In this document: positions 1 through 7,381 of the stretch, one piece after another
Position numbering within the stretch: position 1 is the stretch's first letter
How the letters are laid out: the number at the start of each line of letters is the position of its first letter
Source: Clostridia bacterium
GTDB lineage: Bacteria > Bacillota > Clostridia > Oscillospirales > Acutalibacteraceae
Direction: 5' to 3'
Length of the DNA: 33,631 bases
Assembly: GCA_017410325.1 (NCBI GenBank)
Contig: JAFQRA010000016.1
Coordinates: 1 to 33,631, forward strand
Made by a program: the position numbers and the translations under genes
The notes under the pieces: generated by a model
What the model was told of the DNA's origin: nothing
Databases searched by the model: none
The model's input: only the letters and a program-made list of their open reading frames with translations

Positions 1-770
1 ACGAAGAGCTTCTTGAGCTCGTTGGAATGGAAATCCGTGAGACTCTTGACGAGTACGAGTTCCCCGGCGATGATACACCCATCATCAAGGGCTCCGCTCT
101 TAAGGCTCTCGAGGCTGCTTCCGCTGATGATCCCGCTTGCGCTTGCATCTGGGAGCTCATGGACGCTGTTGACAGCTACATCCCCACACCCGACCGTAAG
201 GCAGACCTTCCCTTCATCATGCCCGTTGAAGACGTTTTCACAATCACAGGCCGTGGTACAGTTGCTACAGGTAGAGTTGAGCGTGGTCAGCTCAAGACCG
301 GTGAGGAAGTTGAAATCATTGGTCTTACAGACGAGAGAAGAAAGACAGTTGTTACAGGTATCGAAATGTTCCGTAAGCTCCTCGACTATGCAGAGGCAGG
401 CGACAACATCGGTGCTCTTCTCCGTGGTGTTCAGAGAACTGAGATCGAGCGTGGTCAGGTTCTTGCAAAGCCCGGTTCAATCAACCCCCACACAAAGTTC
501 TCCGGTCAGGTTTACGTCCTTTCCAAGGATGAAGGCGGCCGTCACACACCCTTCTTCAACAACTACCGTCCCCAGTTCTACTTCAGAACAACAGACGTTA
601 CAGGTGTTATCAACCTTCCCGAGGGTGTTGAAATGTGCATGCCCGGCGACAACGTTGTTATGAACGTTGAGCTCATCACTCCCATCGCTATCGAAGAGGG
701 TCTCCGCTTCGCTATCCGTGAGGGTGGCCGTACAGTCGGTTCAGGCGTTGTTACAGCTATCAACGAATAA
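1..770 (+). CDS. tuf: Elongation factor Tu, 3' part (5' end outside window)
   Basis: This GTPase delivers aminoacyl-tRNA to the ribosome in the cytoplasm. The reading frame is open from base 3 (codons for EELLELVG) to the TAA at 768-770, so the window holds about the last 256 residues. The fragment covers the end of the G domain ([19 protein letters not shown]) and beta-barrel domains 2 and 3 ([22 protein letters not shown], then [25 protein letters not shown]), ending in the typical [11 protein letters not shown]. No frameshift or internal stop is seen. Codon choice is strongly biased (CGT, GGT, GTT, CTC), as expected of a very highly expressed gene. A strong terminator follows 24 bases after the stop, so tuf ends its transcription unit. 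Identification is essentially certain; only the N-terminal GTPase motifs are missing, because the window starts inside the gene. Confidence 0.98.
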   Translation, partial: EELLELVGMEIRETLDEYEFPGDDTPIIKGSALKALEAASADDPACACIWELMDAVDSYIPTPDRKADLPFIMPVEDVFTITGRGTVATGRVERGQLKTGEEVEIIGLTDERRKTVVTGIEMFRKLLDYAEAGDNIGALLRGVQRTEIERGQVLAKPGSINPHTKFSGQVYVLSKDEGGRHTPFFNNYRPQFYFRTTDVTGVINLPEGVEMCMPGDNVVMNVELITPIAIEEGLRFAIREGGRTVGSGVVTAINE

Positions 771-793
771 TTTACTGATTGTAAACTTTACAG

Positions 794-826
794 GTCTGAG
801 CAGTGAAAACTGCTCAGACTTTTTCT
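794..826 (+). terminator. Rho-independent terminator of tuf
   Basis: An 11-bp perfect stem (794-804 with 809-819) closes a GAAA tetraloop and is followed at once by a T-rich tract from 820. It lies just downstream of the tuf stop and fits a strong intrinsic terminator. Confidence 0.95.
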
Positions 827-918
827 TTTATCTTTATCTTTCCTTAATAAGTTTGTAAGAATTGGAGTTTAATATATTGTGTAAAGAAAGGAAAACAAAA
901 GAGTAAAAGGGGAAAATA

Positions 919-1260
919 ATGAAAAACACGTTTATTGCGATTCTTGCCGTTGCTTTATTGGTCGGTATTTCCGCTTTGTCTGTTTACTCAATTCACAGTG
1001 CAATTCTGTCATCAAAGCCCGATACATCGGCTTGGGTATTGGAAAACGATGAGTTTACCGTTGTTGCCGCTGTCGATGATACCGTTTCTTTTCATGTTGA
1101 AAACAGGCAGGGTGAAATTGTGTATAAGTGCAGTTCGGAATGGCGTTCGTGGGATTTTAAAGCGCTGAATATTGACGATAATAATACTGTTACCGTTGTC
1201 ACGGGAGATATGGGTGAGCAGGTGTTTTGCTATAACGGTGAAACCTGGGTTGAGAAATAG
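919..1260 (+). CDS. Small membrane-anchored hypothetical protein
   Basis: A 113-residue protein that I do not recognise. The ATG at 919 is preceded by AAAAGGGG at a suitable distance. Residues about 4-28 form one hydrophobic segment after a short Lys-containing N-terminus, so it is either a signal anchor or an uncleaved signal peptide; no lipobox cysteine is present. The remaining ~85 residues are acidic, rich in Val, Thr and Asp, contain two lone cysteines, and alternate in a way that suggests a small beta-rich extracytoplasmic domain. The gene stands alone between the tuf terminator and the repeat element at 1279, with no evident operon partner. A hydrophobic anchor followed by a soluble domain in a consistent frame with a plausible ribosome binding site supports a real gene, but function is unknown. 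Confidence 0.7.
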   Translation: MKNTFIAILAVALLVGISALSVYSIHSAILSSKPDTSAWVLENDEFTVVAAVDDTVSFHVENRQGEIVYKCSSEWRSWDFKALNIDDNNTVTVVTGDMGEQVFCYNGETWVEK

Positions 1261-1278
1261 CGTAACGGATATTTAATA

Positions 1279-1556
1279 TTAGGGTGGCGAGAATAATCCG
1301 AACCCGTTTTTTGCGGGGCGGATTTCCGCCATCTCATCGTTAAAATACTCGTAAATCCGTTAGGATTTACTGCGTTTTGTGCCTTGATATGCCAAAAATC
1401 CGCTTCGCAAAAAATCCGTGACCCAAAAGCGCGGATTTTTGATGGATTTTTGGATGTTGAGGATGCCGACAGGCTGTCGCCTTTCAAATCCGAAACGCCG
1501 AAAAGCCGCAAAAATTCACGCTTTTGGGCGAGTTCGGATTATTCTCGCCACCCTAA
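1279..1556. repeat. MITE-like element with 25-bp perfect terminal inverted repeats
   Basis: Bases 1279-1303 are the exact reverse complement of 1532-1556 (25 of 25; ends TTAGGGTGGCG / CGCCACCCTAA). The 278-bp interval contains further nested inverted repeats: GGCGGA/TCCGCC (1317-1330), an 8-bp hairpin at 1351-1370, 10-bp arms at 1392-1401 and 1444-1453, 9-bp arms at 1410-1418 and 1432-1440, and 10-bp arms at 1422-1431 and 1519-1528. Frames that cross it are open but show no protein family, and they run through the terminal repeats, so I regard it as non-coding. No clear target-site duplication is visible (GGATAT occurs on both sides, at 1267 and 1564, but not flush with the ends). No transposase is present, so any movement would have needed help in trans. 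The right end supplies part of the ribosome binding site of the next gene. Confidence 0.8.
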
Positions 1557-1567
1557 GGATGAAGGAT

Positions 1568-2320
1568 ATGAGAAAGAAGATAAAATCAGGCAAAATTATT
1601 TTACTTACAGTCGGTATAATACTGACTGTCAATGCGGTTGTGATGTTTTTTACCTCCAATTTTAATATGGGTCTGCTGTTTGCACTGCTTTTGGGGCTGA
1701 GCTTTGTGCTGTACGGTGCTTTTTTGGATAAGGCTCGTGAAAAGCTGCCCGCGTGGCTGAGGACGGCGTATTTTGCCGCAGTTTCCGCTCTGCTTGTGTT
1801 TGTTATGTTCTTGGTTTCCTACGGCCTTTCCGACAACGTAAGCGGCAGAGAGGATGCAATAATTGTTCTCGGTTCGGGCATAAGAGGCGAATTGCTTACT
1901 CAAGGGCTGAAAAACAGGCTTGATACGGCTGCTGAGTGTTATAAGGAAAACCGGGACCTGATTATTGTTGTCAGCGGCGGTCAGGGCCCGCAGGAGGATA
2001 TCACCGAGGCGCTTGCTATGGAAAGGTATCTGCTCGGGCAGGGGATACCGCTGGAAAACATAATCAAAGAAGAAGAGGCAACGAGCACATACGAGAATTT
2101 TGTCAATTCAAAAGCGATACTTGACCGCATTTTCGGTGAGGAGTATGAGACCGCTTTTGTAAGCAACGAATACCATATTTACCGTGCAAGCTCGCTTGCC
2201 AGAATAGCAGGCTTTGATACGGTGACGCATACTCACAGCAGCACGATGTGGTACACGCTTGTGCCGAGTACCCTGCGTGAAACGCTTGCCGTGGTAAAGC
2301 TCTGGGTGTTTAAAAATTGA
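1568..2320 (+). CDS. YdcF/SanA-like (DUF218) membrane protein
   Basis: A 250-residue protein with three predicted membrane segments (about residues 9-29, 33-53 and 67-87), then a DUF218 domain (about 96-245). The domain shows DAIIVLGSGIRGE at its first strand, IIVVSGGQGPQEDITEA with the family's conserved SGG, the EEEATSTYEN segment and VSNEYHIYRA. Proteins of this family (YdcF, SanA, ElyC) are linked to cell-envelope functions, and the soluble domain is thought to bind a nucleotide-like ligand; the exact reaction is not known. I chose ATG 1568 because AAGGA at 1555-1559 sits 8 bases upstream. An ATG at 1559 lacks a ribosome binding site, and the frame's longer upstream extension lies inside the repeat element and is not family-like. 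The gene is monocistronic and ends at a bidirectional terminator. Confidence 0.88.
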   Translation: MRKKIKSGKIILLTVGIILTVNAVVMFFTSNFNMGLLFALLLGLSFVLYGAFLDKAREKLPAWLRTAYFAAVSALLVFVMFLVSYGLSDNVSGREDAIIVLGSGIRGELLTQGLKNRLDTAAECYKENRDLIIVVSGGQGPQEDITEALAMERYLLGQGIPLENIIKEEEATSTYENFVNSKAILDRIFGEEYETAFVSNEYHIYRASSLARIAGFDTVTHTHSSTMWYTLVPSTLRETLAVVKLWVFKN

Positions 2321-2338
2321 TTGCGAAGCAATAAAAAT

Positions 2339-2375
2339 AAGGCATATACATACTTTTTCGGTATGTATATGCCTT
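2339..2375. terminator. Bidirectional terminator between ydcF-like gene and XRE gene
   Basis: A 15-bp perfect stem (2339-2353 with 2361-2375) closes a 7-base loop. A-rich sequence lies on the left and T-rich sequence on the right, so it can terminate both convergent genes. Confidence 0.92.
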
Positions 2376-2392
2376 TGATTTTTATTGTCGGT

Positions 2393-2647
2393 TTATTTGT
2401 CGTTTTCAATGCCGAGAAGCCAGTCTACGCTGACACCGAGTACCTTTGCAATTGCAACAAGCTCAAAATCCGTAACGTATCTGAGCTGACCTTCGAGCTT
2501 GGAAAGGCCGGATGCGTTAAGGTCGATACCGTTTATCTGCAGCTGGGTAAGCAAATCCTTTTGCTTAAGACCGATAGCCTTGCGATGCTGTTCGATTTTT
2601 GCTCCTACTATGTTTCTGTCACCGAGCGACTGCTTTCTTGTTCTCAT
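2393..2647 (-). CDS. Small XRE-family HTH transcriptional regulator
   Basis: An 84-residue cytoplasmic DNA-binding protein. A helix-turn-helix of the Cro/C1 type spans about residues 15-75 (GAKIEQHRKAIGLKQKDLLTQ, then SGLSKLEGQLRYVTDFELVAIAKVLGVSVDWLLG), which fills almost the whole chain, so there is no separate ligand-binding domain. The ATG at 2645-2647 is preceded by GGAG with a 9-base spacer; longer readings of the frame upstream look non-protein-like. A consensus-like promoter lies at 2724-2752 and a short overlapping leader frame at 2644-2709. It is divergent from pncB, so it may act on itself or on the inverted repeat at 2810-2832; this is inference. Its target is not known. Confidence 0.88.
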   Translation of the reverse strand: MRTRKQSLGDRNIVGAKIEQHRKAIGLKQKDLLTQLQINGIDLNASGLSKLEGQLRYVTDFELVAIAKVLGVSVDWLLGIENDK

Positions 2648-2709
2648 GTCAATATTCTCCTTCGATTTCGAGTAGTAAACAGAAAGTATAAAAATAAAAT
2701 AATAAACAT
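2644..2709 (-). CDS. Possible 21-residue leader peptide coupled to the XRE gene
   Basis: An ATG at 2707-2709 follows AAAAGGAG by only 3 bases. The frame encodes 21 residues, hydrophobic first (MFIILFLYFLF) and basic later (RNRRR), and its TGA overlaps the ATG of the XRE gene as ATGA. The arrangement suggests translational coupling, but the short spacing and tiny size leave it uncertain. It could be chance in AT-rich leader sequence. Confidence 0.3.
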   Translation of the reverse strand: MFIILFLYFLFTTRNRRRILT

Positions 2710-2723
2710 TTACTCCTTTTGTT

Positions 2724-2752
2724 ATTATAGCACTGTGAGGACAACAGGTCAA
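2724..2752 (-). promoter_or_regulatory. Sigma-A-type promoter of the small XRE gene
   Basis: On the minus strand, TTGACC (2747-2752) is separated by 17 bases from TATAAT (2724-2729), and the -10 carries an extended TGC. It lies about 80 bases upstream of the XRE start codon. Confidence 0.85.
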
Positions 2753-2809
2753 TAATCGGCGAAAAAGCATTTTTATACAAATATTAAAAAAGAATAGCTT
2801 TTAAATAAA

Positions 2810-2832
2810 AAAATATACAAACAGTATATTTT
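2810..2832. promoter_or_regulatory. Candidate operator (9-bp inverted repeat) upstream of pncB
   Basis: AAAATATAC (2810-2818) and GTATATTTT (2824-2832) are exact inverse copies around AAACA. The site lies 18 bases before the pncB -35 box and between the divergent XRE and pncB promoters. It could bind the XRE protein or a NAD-responsive regulator, but AT-rich composition makes chance palindromes more likely than usual. Confidence 0.4.
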
Positions 2833-2850
2833 AAAATAAATTATTTGTTG

Positions 2851-2878
2851 TTGTATTCCTGAATGTTTGTGCTATAAT
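2851..2878 (+). promoter_or_regulatory. Promoter of pncB-GH2 operon
   Basis: TTGTAT (2851-2856), a 16-base spacer and TATAAT (2873-2878), with an extended -10 (TGC just before it). It sits 38 bases upstream of the pncB start codon. Confidence 0.8.
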
Positions 2879-2915
2879 ATAAAAAATATTAATTTTGCTG
2901 AATTGAGGTGGAATT

Positions 2916-4379
2916 ATGATGTTCAAGCGTGACGGTGAAAAAGGCCGCAACCTGACGGCGCTTATGGATTTCTATGAGCTGACTATGGCGAAGGGTTACT
3001 TTAACAACGGTATGGCGGACAGCGAGGCTGTTTTCGATATGTTCTACCGCTCTGTGCCCGATTCGGGCGGCTTTGCGATTATGGCGGGTATTCAGCAGCT
3101 TATAGAATACCTTGAATCGCTCACCTTCAGCGAAAACGATATTGCTCTGCTTCGCAAAAAAGGCTTTGACGAAAAGTTTCTTGATTACCTCAGGAACTTT
3201 AAGTTTGCCTGTGACGTGTGGGCTGTTCCGGAGGGCACACCGATTTTCCCCGGTGAGCCTATTGTTACGGTAAAGGGTCCGGTTATTCAGGCACAGCTTA
3301 TCGAAACGATGGTTTTGCTTTGCATTAACCACCAGAGCCTTATAGCTACCAAGGCTAACCGTATTGTCCGCGCCGCACAGGGCAGAACGGTTATGGAATT
3401 CGGCTCCCGCCGCGCACAGGGCTTTGACGGTGCCATATACGGCGCACGTGCTGCTTATATCGGCGGCTGTGTCGGCACTGCCTGTACAATGAGCGAGCGT
3501 GATTTCGGTATTCCTGCGTTGGGCACAATGGCACACAGCTGGGTGCAGATGTTTGACACCGAGCTTGATGCTTTCTGCGCTTACGCAAGAGAGTACCCCG
3601 ATAACTGTACGCTTCTTGTAGATACATACAATGTTCTAAAGAGCGGTATTCCCAACGCCATCGAGGCGTTTAAGCGTGAGGTGCTGCCCAGAGGCTTCCG
3701 CCCCAAGGGTGTGCGTATCGACAGCGGCGACATTACCTATCTTTCCAAGAAAATGCGTAAAATGCTCGATGAAGCAGGCTTTGAGGATTGCCAAATCGTT
3801 GCCTCCAACTCGCTTGATGAATACATTATCCGCGATATGCTTATTCAGGGTGCAAAGGTTGACTCCTTCGGCGTTGGCGAAAGGCTTATTACGGCTTCCT
3901 CCGCACCCGTTTTCGGCGGCGTTTATAAGCTCGTTGCCGTTGCGCACGACGGTGAGCTTGTGCCGAAAATCAAGATAAGCGAAAACGTAGGCAAGATTAC
4001 AACGCCCTGCTTTAAACAGCCGTGGAGACTTTACGACAACGAAACGGGTAAGGCTATAGCGGACGTTATAACTCTCAAAGACGAGACGATTGACGAAACA
4101 AAGCCGTACGAAATTTTTGACCCCGTACACACGTGGAAGCGCAAGACGGTGACCGATTTTACGGCAAAACCGCTTCAGGTACAGCTTTTCAAAGAGGGCG
4201 AGTGTGTTTATACCTGTCCTGACCTCAAGGAAACCAAGGCTTACTGCACGGCGCAGGTCGGCACTCTTTGGGATGAGGTAACCCGTTTTGAAAATCCGCA
4301 CCGTTACTACGTTGACCTTTCTCAGGCACTTTGGGACGAGAAGCAGAAGCTTCTTGCCGCAAAGACTGATTCAGAATAA
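2916..4379 (+). CDS. pncB: Nicotinate phosphoribosyltransferase
   Basis: A 487-residue cytoplasmic enzyme that joins nicotinate and PRPP to give nicotinate mononucleotide, the entry step of the Preiss-Handler route of NAD salvage. Family signatures are clear: LTALMDFYELTMAKGYF at the N-terminus, EFGSRRAQG at about 161-169, GTMAHSW with the histidine at about 207 that is phosphorylated in this family, and RIDSGD in the phosphoribosyl-binding region. The length is normal for the long bacterial form. The ATG at 2916 follows GAGGTGG (2905-2911) closely, and a good promoter lies just upstream. The GH2 gene starts 23 bases later with no terminator between, so the two are probably co-transcribed, an unexpected pairing. 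No nadE or nicotinamidase is nearby, so the other salvage genes must lie elsewhere. Confidence 0.97.
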   Translation: MMFKRDGEKGRNLTALMDFYELTMAKGYFNNGMADSEAVFDMFYRSVPDSGGFAIMAGIQQLIEYLESLTFSENDIALLRKKGFDEKFLDYLRNFKFACDVWAVPEGTPIFPGEPIVTVKGPVIQAQLIETMVLLCINHQSLIATKANRIVRAAQGRTVMEFGSRRAQGFDGAIYGARAAYIGGCVGTACTMSERDFGIPALGTMAHSWVQMFDTELDAFCAYAREYPDNCTLLVDTYNVLKSGIPNAIEAFKREVLPRGFRPKGVRIDSGDITYLSKKMRKMLDEAGFEDCQIVASNSLDEYIIRDMLIQGAKVDSFGVGERLITASSAPVFGGVYKLVAVAHDGELVPKIKISENVGKITTPCFKQPWRLYDNETGKAIADVITLKDETIDETKPYEIFDPVHTWKRKTVTDFTAKPLQVQLFKEGECVYTCPDLKETKAYCTAQVGTLWDEVTRFENPHRYYVDLSQALWDEKQKLLAAKTDSE

Positions 4380-4402
4380 TTATAAATACAGGAGAAATTT
4401 AT

Positions 4403-6145
4403 ATGAGTATTTTTATTCCCCGCAGTGAATATCCCCGTCCGCAGTTTGTGCGCGAAAGCTATATAAACCTCAACGGCGAGTGGGATTTTGAGTTTGACTT
4501 CGGCAACAGCGGCAAGGCACGCAAAATGTTTGCCGAGGGCGCCGAATACACAAAAAAGATTGTTGTGCCCTTCTGCCCCGAAAGTGAGCTTTCAGGTGTC
4601 AATTACAAGGATTTTATGCACTCCGTATGGTACAGACGCAGTGTTAACCTCGTAAAGGGCGAGGGCAGAACGCTTCTGCATTTCGAGGCCTGCGATTTTG
4701 AAACAACCGTTTGGGTAAACGGTGTTGAGGTCGGCAAGCACACCGGCGGCTACACGGGCTTTGTATTTGATATCACAGACGCTGTTAATGACGGCGAGAA
4801 CACAATTGTTGTCAACGCTGTTGACCTTATGATAAAGGGCGTACAGCCCCGCGGCAAGCAGAGCGAGGAATTTTATTCCCACGGCTGTGACTATACAAGA
4901 ACAACGGGCATCTGGCAGACCGTATGGATTGAGCAGGTAAGCAATACATATATTGCAAAATCCAAGATTAAGACTGCTGACCTTTCGGGTATCATCAACT
5001 GTGATATTACTGTTGCAGGCGATATCAACGGCACTGAAATTCAGCTTACGGCATATTACGGCGGCGTTGAGGTAGGCACGGCTGTTGCGGATGTTATGTG
5101 CAACACCGTAAATATTTCAATGGCGCTTAATGAAGCTCATCTTTGGGAGGTCGGCAACGGCAGACTTTACGACCTCAATTACGAGCTTGTAAAGAACGGC
5201 GAAGTTATCGATACGGCAAAGGGCTACTTCGGCCTTCGTACTATATCCATTAAGGATAACTGTATGTGTATCAACGGCAAAAAGGTTTTTCAGCGCCTTG
5301 TGCTTGACCAGGGCTTCTACCCCGACGGCATTTATACCGCGCCTACGGATGAGGCTCTCAGAAAGGATATTGAGCTTTCGCTTGCCTGCGGCTTCAACGG
5401 TGCCCGACTTCACCAGAAGGTGTTTGAGCAGCGCTTCCTCTACCATGCAGACAAGATGGGCTATATCGTCTGGGGCGAGGCAGGAAACTGGGGCCTCGAC
5501 CATACCGAAGTAGGTGCGCTTGCACGCTTTATTCCCGAGTGGCTTGAAGAAATCGACCGCGACTACAGCCACCCCGCAATCGTCGGCTGGTGTCCGTTCA
5601 ACGAAACCTGGGACCGCGACGGCAGACAGCAGGACGATTCGGTTCTTGCAGGCATTTACCTTGTCACAAAGGCTGCGGACAACACCCGTCCCTGTATTGA
5701 TACGAGCGGTAATTTCCACGTTATGACCGATATTTACGATATTCACGAATACGAGCCCGACCCCGCAAAGCTCAGGGCTATGATGGAGAAAACCGACCTT
5801 GCAGCAGGCGTTGTTCACGAGCCGCATCCGCACAGACAGTCCTACGGCGGACAGCCCTATTTCATCAGCGAATACGGCGGAGTATGGTGGGCACCCGGCG
5901 AAGAAAACGGCTGGGGCTACGGCACAAACCCGACAACCGAGGACGAAGCTGTTGAACGTATCTGCGGCCAGACGAAGGCTATTCTTGACTGCAAGGACTG
6001 CTGTGCATACTGCTATACCCAGCTTACGAATATTGAGCAGGAGCAGAACGGCGTGTATTATTACGACCGCAGTCCCAAGTTCACACCCGAAAACTACGAA
6101 AAAATCCGTCAGGCCTTTGCCGGCAAGGCGGCAATCGAAGAGTAA
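4403..6145 (+). CDS. Glycoside hydrolase family 2 enzyme (beta-galactosidase-like)
   Basis: A 580-residue GH2 glycosidase that should remove a terminal beta-linked sugar. Order of domains: N-terminal jelly-roll sugar-binding domain (about 15-175, NGEWDFEF, WYRRSV, VWVNGVEVGKHTGGYTGF), immunoglobulin-like sandwich (about 180-285), then the TIM barrel. The acid/base glutamate is E401 in CPFNETWD and the nucleophile is E490 in FISEYGG. It has no signal peptide, so it acts on imported oligosaccharides. The N-x-K motif of beta-glucuronidases appears to be replaced (the equivalent strand reads NGVYYYDR), which argues against glucuronide specificity. At 580 residues it lacks the extra C-terminal domains of LacZ. 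It has a GGAG ribosome binding site 23 bases after pncB, with no transporter next to it. The exact substrate is not predictable. Confidence 0.92.
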   Translation: MSIFIPRSEYPRPQFVRESYINLNGEWDFEFDFGNSGKARKMFAEGAEYTKKIVVPFCPESELSGVNYKDFMHSVWYRRSVNLVKGEGRTLLHFEACDFETTVWVNGVEVGKHTGGYTGFVFDITDAVNDGENTIVVNAVDLMIKGVQPRGKQSEEFYSHGCDYTRTTGIWQTVWIEQVSNTYIAKSKIKTADLSGIINCDITVAGDINGTEIQLTAYYGGVEVGTAVADVMCNTVNISMALNEAHLWEVGNGRLYDLNYELVKNGEVIDTAKGYFGLRTISIKDNCMCINGKKVFQRLVLDQGFYPDGIYTAPTDEALRKDIELSLACGFNGARLHQKVFEQRFLYHADKMGYIVWGEAGNWGLDHTEVGALARFIPEWLEEIDRDYSHPAIVGWCPFNETWDRDGRQQDDSVLAGIYLVTKAADNTRPCIDTSGNFHVMTDIYDIHEYEPDPAKLRAMMEKTDLAAGVVHEPHPHRQSYGGQPYFISEYGGVWWAPGEENGWGYGTNPTTEDEAVERICGQTKAILDCKDCCAYCYTQLTNIEQEQNGVYYYDRSPKFTPENYEKIRQAFAGKAAIEE

Positions 6146-6228
6146 ATTTTATTTATTTTTCGTTTTGTGACATTGTTTTTACTTTACGGTAGTAAAATAA
6201 CTCTATATTTTTAAAAGGGTGTGTTTTT

Positions 6229-7329
6229 TTGTTTAAAAAATCAGTATGTATATTTACAGTGCTTTGTATGCTTTTGACTTTTGGTGTTAGTGCCTCAGAA
6301 GCTTCTGATATCATTCCTCCCGAGGACGGAGAGGGCACGGAAGAGGTTGTAAGCGTGCGCAAGGAAGCCCTGCCTACTTCCGCAGGTATTGAGGCACTGC
6401 GTGACGAGTTTGAAATTGACTACGCTCCCGAGGCTAAAGGCCTTGCGCTTGATTACGCTTACTATTCGCCCGTAGGTGAGCAGGACGACACCAAGTATCC
6501 TCTCGTTATTTTCCTTCACGGCATAGGCCACGGCGATTACGTAGGCTCACAGCGTGATGACAGCGATATGCCCTACTGGGCTTCAAGCGAGCTCCAGAGC
6601 CGTTTTACAAGCGGCGGTGCTTTTGTGCTTCTGCCCCGTTCACCCGAGGATAAGCTCGTTTACTGGAGCTCTTCGATGATTGAGCCCCTTCGTGCGGTTA
6701 TTGACGATGTTATTGCAAAGCACGGCGACAATATCGATACAACCAAAATCTTTATCAGCGGCAGCTCTGCTGGCGCTGAAATGGCTTGGTTTATGAGTGC
6801 CAACTACCCCGAATATTTTGCGGGCGCTTTCCCGATAGCTGCAACGGGTACCGTTTCTGCTTCCGAAATTCAGGCGTGTTCCGACGTTGCAATATGGATG
6901 TTTTCAAGCAGATATGACCCTGCCGTAAATTATACGCTTATCACAACACCCCTGTGGTCAAACGTAAAGGAATATAACAGTAACCCCGAAAACTGCCGCC
7001 TTACAACCATTGACAGCGTTGTTGAGCCCGCGGGCAATGCGGCGAGCGACAACCACCACATGGCAAAGGTTATCACTTATGATTTCCACATGCACGACGG
7101 CAGCACATACCCCAACGCAACAACCGTAAACGGCAATGGTGAAACGATTGCTCTTGACAGCCCCAACGGTATAATTTATTGGATGAACTCCGTCTCTTCC
7201 GATTATACGGGCGAGCCCGGTGTGGACAACAGTAACCCCGTTATGGATTTCTTTGAGTATATACTCAATGTCTTCCGTAACCTCGGCCTCAAGCTTGTAA
7301 ATATTATCCAGAGAATGCTGGGTCTGTAA
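6229..7329 (+). CDS. Secreted alpha/beta-hydrolase (esterase / PHB-depolymerase-like)
   Basis: A 366-residue exported serine hydrolase. Residues 1-25 are a signal peptide (FKKS, a hydrophobic core, and an ASEA-type cleavage region). The fold is recognisable from YPLVIFLHGIGHGD (oxyanion-hole region, about 92-105), FISGSSAGAEMAW with nucleophile S180 in GSSAG, and a histidine in HMHDGS near residue 290. This pattern matches the predicted peptidase/esterase group related to PHB depolymerases and feruloyl esterases, so an ester of plant or microbial glycan is a reasonable but unproven substrate. The start is TTG at 6229, supported by AAAAGGGTG just upstream; no in-frame ATG fits. The last ~30 residues form an odd amphipathic helix (FFEYILNVF through NIIQRMLGL) after a linker. 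It ends at a strong bidirectional terminator. Confidence 0.85.
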   Translation: MFKKSVCIFTVLCMLLTFGVSASEASDIIPPEDGEGTEEVVSVRKEALPTSAGIEALRDEFEIDYAPEAKGLALDYAYYSPVGEQDDTKYPLVIFLHGIGHGDYVGSQRDDSDMPYWASSELQSRFTSGGAFVLLPRSPEDKLVYWSSSMIEPLRAVIDDVIAKHGDNIDTTKIFISGSSAGAEMAWFMSANYPEYFAGAFPIAATGTVSASEIQACSDVAIWMFSSRYDPAVNYTLITTPLWSNVKEYNSNPENCRLTTIDSVVEPAGNAASDNHHMAKVITYDFHMHDGSTYPNATTVNGNGETIALDSPNGIIYWMNSVSSDYTGEPGVDNSNPVMDFFEYILNVFRNLGLKLVNIIQRMLGL

Positions 7330-7350
7330 ACTTAACAAAGAATAACTAAA

Positions 7351-7381
7351 AACGCACACCGTAAACCAAACGGTGTGCGTT
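7351..7381. terminator. Bidirectional terminator
   Basis: A 12-bp perfect stem (7351-7362 with 7370-7381) and a 7-base loop, followed by AATTTTTT on the plus strand. It separates the secreted hydrolase gene from the convergent XRE gene, whose stop codon overlaps the stem. Confidence 0.93.

Noticed and set aside
1230-1665. Open frames on both strands across the inverted-repeat element that could be read as small proteins
   Set aside because: They run through the terminal repeats, share the same short peptide at both ends because of the repeats, and have no ribosome binding site or protein family.
2321-2755. 144-codon plus-strand frame after the ydcF-like gene
   Set aside because: It starts just after a stop codon, crosses the bidirectional terminator and lies antisense to the clear XRE gene; its sequence is Cys/Tyr-rich and family-less.
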